Shown: positions 58,255 to 64,000 of the stretch, piece by piece
Numbering within the stretch: position 1 is the first letter of the stretch
Layout of the letters: every line of letters starts with the position of its first letter
NCBI GenBank assembly: GCA_023374025.1
Contig: SIJG01000020.1
Location: 1,249,948 to 1,313,947, forward strand
Length of the DNA: 64,000 nt
Direction of reading: 5' to 3'
Source of the DNA: Heterodera schachtii
Lineage: Eukaryota > Nematoda > Chromadorea > Rhabditida > Heteroderidae
Program-made: the position numbers and the translations under genes
The notes under the pieces: generated by a model
What the model was told of the DNA's origin: nothing
Databases searched by the model: none
Seen by the model: only the letters and a program-made list of their open reading frames with translations

Positions 58255-58333
58255 TACCCCATTTTCTGCTAACTTCACTTCACATTGTAACATTCTGCTC
58301 ATATCTTTCCCATTGTATAAAAACAAAATCATG

Positions 58334-59284
58334 AAATATTTTAAGGATAATGTCTCGTCGGTATAATTTTAAAGTTATAATTTTTTTTAAACTTTCTCAT
58401 GTCTAAAAATAATTTTGTTGGCGGGGGTCCCTTCGACCCTTCTCTCGTCGCTTGCAAATGTACACCACCAAATTGGCGCCATAAGAGCAATCCGTAACCG
58501 GCTTAAGCACCCAAAATAGCAAAAATTTAATTTCTAATAATAGATTTTTCAAACGAACTTCTAAGTACTTAACTGATAATTCCATGAAATTAAAAATTAT
58601 TTTATACCTGTTCACAAAGTTAAACGTGATTACAGGTACCCGGTTTAAAAATTAATACCCGGCTTTTCAATACCCGGGCTCGGCTTTTGCCCAAATACTC
58701 GGGCCCGTGCAACCCTATAAAAAACTATTATCTGTTTAGATATAATTATTTTCAATATCTGAGTTTCTGAAAGAGGCAGAAAAATTAGTTACAGTCATGG
58801 TCATATGTTTACTGACATTTCCTTAGAATTATTTACCAAGAAAAGTATGGACCAAATTGTCATAACATTTTTTGTAACATTTTTAAAATATTTATAGGTC
58901 AAAAATTATGAAATAATTCATACTAACATAACTTTTGATGCTGGTCAAAAAAGTCTTTTATTCGAACTTGATCAGATCACTTCTTCATGATGATCTGAAC
59001 ACCACAAAATACACTGAAAATTGGGGACGTTTACAACAAAAAAAATTCCTAAGGGGTTGGGTTTTTCTTCAAAATTTTGGGTAGGCCAATTAGAAGGAGC
59101 ACAAAAGACTTACTACCGATTCACTTTTTGAATGATGGGGTTATGACTTATTCCAGCTTAGGTATGCGCACTTTAGTTTCGGTGTCTACAAAGAGTACTG
59201 TATTTCTTAAGAAAATAGTGCATTTTACAGTAGAAATGATCAGCATCAAAACTGAAATGCCTTTACCTCAGCGGGCATAACTAG
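58334..59284. other. Non-coding interval
   Basis: No gene seen. Near 58632-58717 tandem ATACCCGG phrases end in GGGCCCGTGCAACCCTAT, which looks like an element terminus. Confidence 0.35.
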
Positions 59285-59640
59285 GGTGGGTCGGAACCGG
59301 TGCGGGGGCGTGAATTCCTGGTCCTCCGAGGTCCCGGATTTTGAAAAAATCCCAGTCCCGGTTTTGCCAGTCCCGGTCCCGTCCGGACTAAATAAGCATT
59401 AGTAAGAATGGGGGTCTGGGTGAAAAATTAGTGATGAAAATTGGAGTAAAGGAAATTTTAAAAATATTAATATATTCTTAAAAGTAACACTGAAAGTTGT
59501 CAGCAGATGGCCTAGTGGCTAATCTTCTTCATTTTCTACTTCTTTCCCATGGTTCAATCTCTTACAGAAATTAAAATATTTCGACTTTTCTTTTTGTATA
59601 CTCATGGGTTTTCTATCGACAAAATATGATTTAATTCAAT
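59285..59640 (+). mobile_element. tRNA-derived SINE copy
   Basis: Box A-like TGGCCTAGTGGCTAATC at 59508-59524 and box B-like GGTTCAATCTC at 59551-59561, with a GC-rich body upstream and the tail TTTTTGTATACTCATGGG. Matches 5010-5355 in inverse orientation. Confidence 0.62.
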
Positions 59641-59689
59641 GAAAATAGTGAAAATTTGTGATAAAATTTCTCTTTGTTGCACAGTACGA

Positions 59690-60170
59690 GTTGGGAAAAT
59701 TAGTACGAGTTGGGAATCTTAGTACGAGTTGGGAAACTTAGTACGAGTTGGGAATCTTAGTACGAGTCGGGGTACCAGTACGAGTTGGAGCAGTACGAGT
59801 TGGCCTAGTACGAGGCCAGCACATGTATTTCCACTATAACTTTTTTATTTGTTATCCAAATCCAACAATCTTTGTACCATTCGAGAGCTCTTCAGATGCT
59901 CTAATAGCCTGCAAAATTTTATCAATTTTGAACAAATTTATGGCCAAAAAGGTTGGAAAAATTGGTTTTTTGAATTCTTCAGGCCATAACTTTTTTGAAC
60001 CTCAACGAAATTTTTCAGAATTTTGCAGACTAATAGAGGACACTTAAGGCTTTCGAATGATACCAAACATATTGGATTTGGTTGATAACGAAAAAAGCAA
60101 TAGCCAAAAAGTGCTGGCGCCCAAACGTGCCGGCGCCCAACTGAGCGAGTCCGGCACCACCGGACCCCCT
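59690..60170. mobile_element. Chimaeric foldback-type element with 18-bp tandem repeats
   Basis: The left end has about seven GTACGAGTTGGGAA units (59684-59815). The right end has GGCGCCCAAACG units like the element at 9.3-9.8 kb. The interior shares TTTCCACTATAACTTTTTT, CCAAATCCAA and the ACCATTCGAGAGCTCTT core (59877), inverted at 60045. No ORF. Confidence 0.6.
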
Positions 60171-60369
60171 TCTTTCCCAAAAGTTTTTTGGAAAAAGCGC
60201 GCCGAAAAAAGTGGTGTGAAAAGCATATCTGAATTTCTAATAATATGCGATCATTTAGTCCAAAAATAATTGAAATAATTTTAATAAATTTTGTTTGAAA
60301 CACTGATTAAATATTTTAAATTTAATTTTGCGTTAACTTTTGGGTTTTATAAAATAAAAAAACTGCAGT

Positions 60370-60620
60370 TAAGCGGAGCGCACAAACACCTGTTGGACGA
60401 CTGGAAAGAGAAATTCATCACCTCAATGACGCAGTTATCCCAGCAAGTCGCTGTCTCGTGAAGTCTTTTGAACAGATGTTTTGCGGCTCGTCACGGATTA
60501 TCAATGTTGGTTGACAAGCTCTGTTTGCGAATTTTCTGAATCGCCTGGACTGGACTGACCATCAGTCACTCAATTTAGTCGGCACTTTCGCCTTTGGTCA
60601 GCGTCAACGGGTAAAATTGT
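60370..60620 (+). pseudogene. Decayed relative of the 52.4-53.3 kb gene
   Basis: In one frame it reads GRLEREIHHLNDAVIPASRC then LVKSFEQM, aligning with LEREIRRQNDAIIPASYRLV of the 244-residue protein. A stop follows after INVG; a shifted frame then gives ALFANFLNRLDW, like AQNLLNQLD. It is on the opposite strand to its relative. Confidence 0.6.
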
Positions 60621-60679
60621 AATTTTTAAGGATTGTTGAGAAAAATAATCTAATTTTCTCTAAATCTCTTGCTTTTGAC

Positions 60680-60825
60680 TAGAGATCGGATCGGTCGGTT
60701 TTTTTCGGTATTCGGTTTCGGTTTTTGACCGAAAAAACCAACCGAGAAATTTTTGAATTTTTCGGTTTTTACACCGAAACCGACCGACCGAAATAATCAA
60801 AAAACCGACCGACTTTTTTAATGCG
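60680..60825. repeat. Palindromic CGGTCGGTTT low-complexity block
   Basis: TCGGTCGGTTTTTTTCGGT on the left pairs with ACCGAAACCGACCGACCGA on the right, with several internal CGGTTTT/AAAACCG copies. Confidence 0.6.
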
Positions 60826-61170
60826 ATTTGTTAACAGATTTTGTCCAAAATTGACAAATTTTTTCAATTTTGAGCCAATTTTTTTAAGAAAATTTAGGAT
60901 TTTTAGGGTCCGGTTATGCCGATAGGAGCCGCTGGAGGAAATTTTTAAGAATTTTTGGACAAAATGCCAAATATTTTTGGATAAATTAATTTATTTAAAA
61001 TGAACTCATTTTCATCGCAAAGTTCATTCAAAATTTGTGAAATTTTCCCGGCGGCGCCTATCGCACCGCCGGATGGCATCCACATTATTATTAATATCTT
61101 TTTTTTAAATTTGACCCAAAATAGCAAAATAGTCAATTTCCTACAAACTCTGTTAACAAATCGTATTAAA
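60826..61170. mobile_element. Small inverted-repeat element
   Basis: GCGATTTGTTAACAGA near 60830 pairs with TCTGTTAACAAATCG near 61150. Inner GGTCCGGTTATGCCGATAGG pairs with CCTATCGCACCGCCGG. Related fragments occur at 4855-4925 and in the 25.6-25.8 kb intron. Confidence 0.55.
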
Positions 61171-61316
61171 TTTTCAAAGAATTTCTACGGCGTGAACCCC
61201 CCTCTGTTCCTAGTTTTTTGAAAAATTGCGCAGCAAAAAAGCGGTTTTGAAAAGCAAAAATAGTCAAATTTATGGACCATTAAGAGTTCTTAGGAAATTT
61301 CATAGTAAGAAACTTT

Positions 61317-62089
61317 CAAGTGCTTTCTATTGAACTCGCGTTGAGTCGAACAATTATTTTGTTTGGGAAAAATGTCAAAAATTATTAGATTATAAATTAA
61401 TTATGGTTGAAATATACATATACAGAAACAGAAAAAAATTATTTAATTTTAAATAAAAGAAGCAAACATTTTTGCGGAAAATATATTCCACTTTTGTTGA
61501 TTTTTTTATAATTTTAATTATCTCTATTAAATATAAATGATTATTGCACCAATTCTGAAGCACATGCTTAAATTTCTTTAGTTTATTTGATGTGCCGACT
61601 TTTCATTGAATTATTCCTTTGCACCTAAAGCGATCATTAACAAATTTGTTTTATTTTGTCTAAAATATAACAAATTGCCAATTGATCAACTTTTGCTATA
61701 GCGAATTGATCAAACACAAAAAACATCTGAGGAAATTTAAATTTTAAATCAAATGCCGAAAAATACTCATTCATAAAGTCATATTTATTTGTCCATTTTT
61801 TAAATTGTTTTATGTTTAAAATTCCAAATTTACTAATTCAATTTTTTTCTTTTTTTTATATTTTTGTCTTTGTTTATGAAGCTTTAAAATGAAACGATGT
61901 TATCATTGCGAAATACATTAATTTCTTTAAATAAAAATATGATAAATTCAGTAAAAATAATTGACAATTTCATAAAAAGATAATAAATATCGTCGTTATA
62001 GCAATATTTAATTGTATAAAATATAAATTAAAAAAGACCATCAATACAATAACAAATAATATGTTTTCATTAAAAAATATTTTCTTTTC
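61317..62089 (-). other. 3' flank of copy C
   Basis: No gene. Inverse copy of 45844-46592. Homology ends sharply at about 61317 (CTTTCTATTGAAC), where copy B continues towards the HTH pseudogene. Confidence 0.7.
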
Positions 62090-64000
62090 TTATAATTTTT
62101 CCTCCAAAAATGTAATAAAATCTTCGTTTTCTTTCATTGACCTTATTGTTTTAAATGCTAAAAATGTTTTTACATTATTTAATAATAAAAAATAAAGCTA
62201 ATTTTTCAAAAAATTTACCATGCAAAAATTCGTTTTTAATTTTTCTTGCATCACTCGCACTGATCAGATTCAGAACATTTTGTTCAGGAAATACTGGCGC
62301 AATGATTGGCATTTCCATAGAAATTTTTTGGTCCAAATTATTAATTTTTTTATTCAATTTAGCAGAAATTGTTGTTGTTGCTTCCGTTTTTGGTTTAATG
62401 TCAGTCAATTGCAATGGTAAAGGCCAATTCCTGCATTTTTTTTAAAAATCATTTAATATTTATATAAAATTAATAAATATAAATATATTTAAATTTAAAA
62501 ATGGCAAATAAATCAAATGTTTTAAATAAACCATTTGAAATATTTTAATAATTTATTTTAAAAAATTATCCAATAAAATAATTATTTAATTAATTTTATT
62601 TTTATCCGATCTTTTCAAATTACCAAATTGAATAAATTAGGAAAAACTTTTCCAACAAAAATGGCACAGAAACATTGCCAGGGAATAGCAGAAACACTTT
62701 GGTCAGCATTATGCAAATCACTTGCGCATTAAAATGGCCAATATTTTCGTCAAAAATATTTTTTCCTAAATTTTATTTTTCATTTTTTTATTTAAAATTT
62801 TAATTAACTTTTTGCCCATAATTCCAAAATGCCATAAGCTATTCTGAATGTTGTTAAAGTGTTTCCCTTTGTCACTCTTTCTTCAAAACGATGATTTATT
62901 CGGAACAATTCATCGCTTGTCAATAGAAATTCCAATATTTTCAGTTGAATTGCATGTCCTAAAAAAATCAAAATAAAATATATTTAAAATTTTGCATTAA
63001 TTTCTAATTTATTATTAATTACTCTGTAAAATGTTCAATTTTGCTCCCATTTTCTCAATTTCTTTTCTGTTTTTTTCCATTTTTGTTTTTTGCTTTGTTT
63101 TTGTTTCAGCCGAATTATGTTTCAATTCATGATTTTTCTTTTCTTCCTCATTATTCATTTTGTCAAGCTCATCCAAAATCCTTAACACTTTATCCTCATC
63201 AGTATCTTAAAATTAAATTGTTTTTAGCACCAAATTTTTATCAAATTGCTAATTTCATAAAAAAGAAGATTTATTTTTTGAACAATTATCAAATTCAAAA
63301 ATTTATTTTTAAAATTTTTATATGTCAAAAATACTAAGAATTTTTGGTATTTTAATTTCCATTCGCCAATATTAATATAATTTAATTAAAACTTGTAAAT
63401 TATTTTCGATTTACCGTCTAAAAATAGCTCTTCTTCAAGCTTCCATTTCAATTCTGCTCTCTTTTTTGGATCATATTCTTCAACATAATTAGAATCCTTG
63501 ATCAATTTTTGCAATTTTCTCCCCAAATCTTTTATAAGTACGCTGAGTTGCCGAGCACCAAAATTTAATTTTGGAATGGACGGCATCGGAAAAACGACAA
63601 AATGGACAACAAAACGAAAACCCATAAAAATGAACTGCAACTTCGGCACTGGCGACAATTTGTCCATTTTTTGATGTTTTATTAAAAATCGTCGGTCCTA
63701 AAACAGAAATGGCAAAAATGGTTTTATATTTCAAAAATATATTTTTTTAATTTAAAAATAAAAAATTATAAAATTGCAAATTTTTAAGTTCAATGCCTTG
63801 CAAAATTTGCAGTATAATGAATTGTCATCGCACGGGCGAATTTTACTAAAAACGCATGGCAAAATTCCAAAAACATTTGTTTTTATGTCAAATCCTTGTG
63901 GCAAAATGCAAATTGTTTCTAATGATTTAACATTTGGCAATAAATGATGTGAAACGGGCATTTGAAATCGGGCATCATCTGCTGACTAAACAAAATAAAG
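62090..64000 (-). CDS. PAP-like gene, copy C (partial, runs off window)
   Basis: Minus-strand copy nearly identical to copy B in exons and introns, stop at 62092-62090. It contains the degenerate nucleotidyltransferase ([15 protein letters not shown], 63752-63961; [16 protein letters not shown], 63386-63667), the [16 protein letters not shown] exon and an uninterrupted [20 protein letters not shown] exon. It therefore preserves the site that the MITE split in copy B. The 5' part lies beyond 64000, so it is unknown whether a signal peptide is present. As in A and B, the catalytic Asp positions of poly(A) polymerases are replaced. A GC donor after TGCAAG (near 63815) is conserved. Confidence 0.68.

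Larger units (their letters stand above)
52189..58333. mobile_element. Composite element with inverted ends built of 42-bp repeats
   Basis: CATGATTTTGTTTTT at 52189 is inverted at 58318-58333. Inside each end lies ACATTGTGAAGTGAAGTTAG sequence: four tandem copies on the left (52282-52432), at least two on the right in inverse orientation (57270-57300 and 58265-58290). GCACAA, GATACAG and ATAGGCACAAT also pair (52420-52450 with 57246-57275). The interior carries a minus-strand gene, a BED-finger exon pair, a coding 21-bp repeat and a nested foldback. No transposase recognised. Confidence 0.6.

Noticed and set aside
59501..59572. Functional tRNA gene
   Set aside because: Box A and B are present but arm pairing is poor and a second diverged copy exists with shared flanks, so SINE is the better call.

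Overview
The window is eukaryotic. It has intron-rich genes with short AT-rich introns, GT-AG and some GC-AG splice sites, a nuclear gene complement (ALG8, endonuclease V, a MAM-type secreted protein) and heavy loads of transposons, foldback elements, MITEs and satellites. The MAM-type protein, compact introns ending in TTTCAG or TTTTAAG, repeated GC-AG introns and signal-peptide genes with no obvious homologue fit a nematode best, probably a plant-parasitic tylenchid of the cyst or root-knot group. That assignment is inference; no ribosomal or mitochondrial sequence is present to fix it.

Layout. 0.3-2.9 kb: secreted MAM-like gene (+). 3-5 kb: a GA-rich tract, a possible small basic Cys-rich exon (-) and an acidic coiled-coil ORF (+). 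5-5.4 kb: a tRNA-derived SINE. 6-8.5 kb: an eight-exon gene (-) for a signal-peptide protein with five helix-turn-helix units, one per exon, and a poly-Glu tail. 9.3-9.8 kb: a foldback element. 10.0-19.8 kb: a recent LTR-type element whose interior is mostly a 31-bp minisatellite and duplicated tails. 20.8-33.6 kb: a roughly 24-exon gene (-) for a large signal-peptide protein with a Lys-rich, NLS-like stretch and a C-terminal poly(A)-polymerase-like nucleotidyltransferase that has lost its catalytic carboxylates; its introns hold hAT-like MITEs. 34.6-38.2 kb: complete ALG8 (+). 38.4-39.7 kb: complete endonuclease V (+). 41.1-45.8 kb: a small secreted ORF, then a 5'-truncated second PAP-like copy (+) broken by a MITE. 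46.9-48.6 kb: a decayed second HTH copy (+). 49-52 kb: hairpin-rich non-coding DNA. 52.2-58.3 kb: a composite element with inverted ends carrying a 244-residue repeat protein (-), a BED-finger exon pair (+), a 21-bp coding repeat and a 930-bp foldback. 59-61 kb: SINE, chimaeric foldback and an inverted-repeat element. 62.1-64 kb: a third PAP-like copy (-), running off the window and nearly identical to the second.

How the parts relate. ALG8 acts in N-glycan assembly in the ER and endonuclease V in inosine-containing nucleic acid processing; both look like ordinary housekeeping genes. They sit between two inverted copies of a PAP-like plus HTH module. In both copies the PAP-like gene is followed, in its direction of transcription, by the HTH gene. 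Both complete genes begin with a signal peptide yet contain nucleic-acid-type domains, and one has an NLS-like stretch. This is the most interesting part of the window: a linked, duplicating pair of candidate secreted nuclear proteins. Function, secretion and host targeting are inference only.
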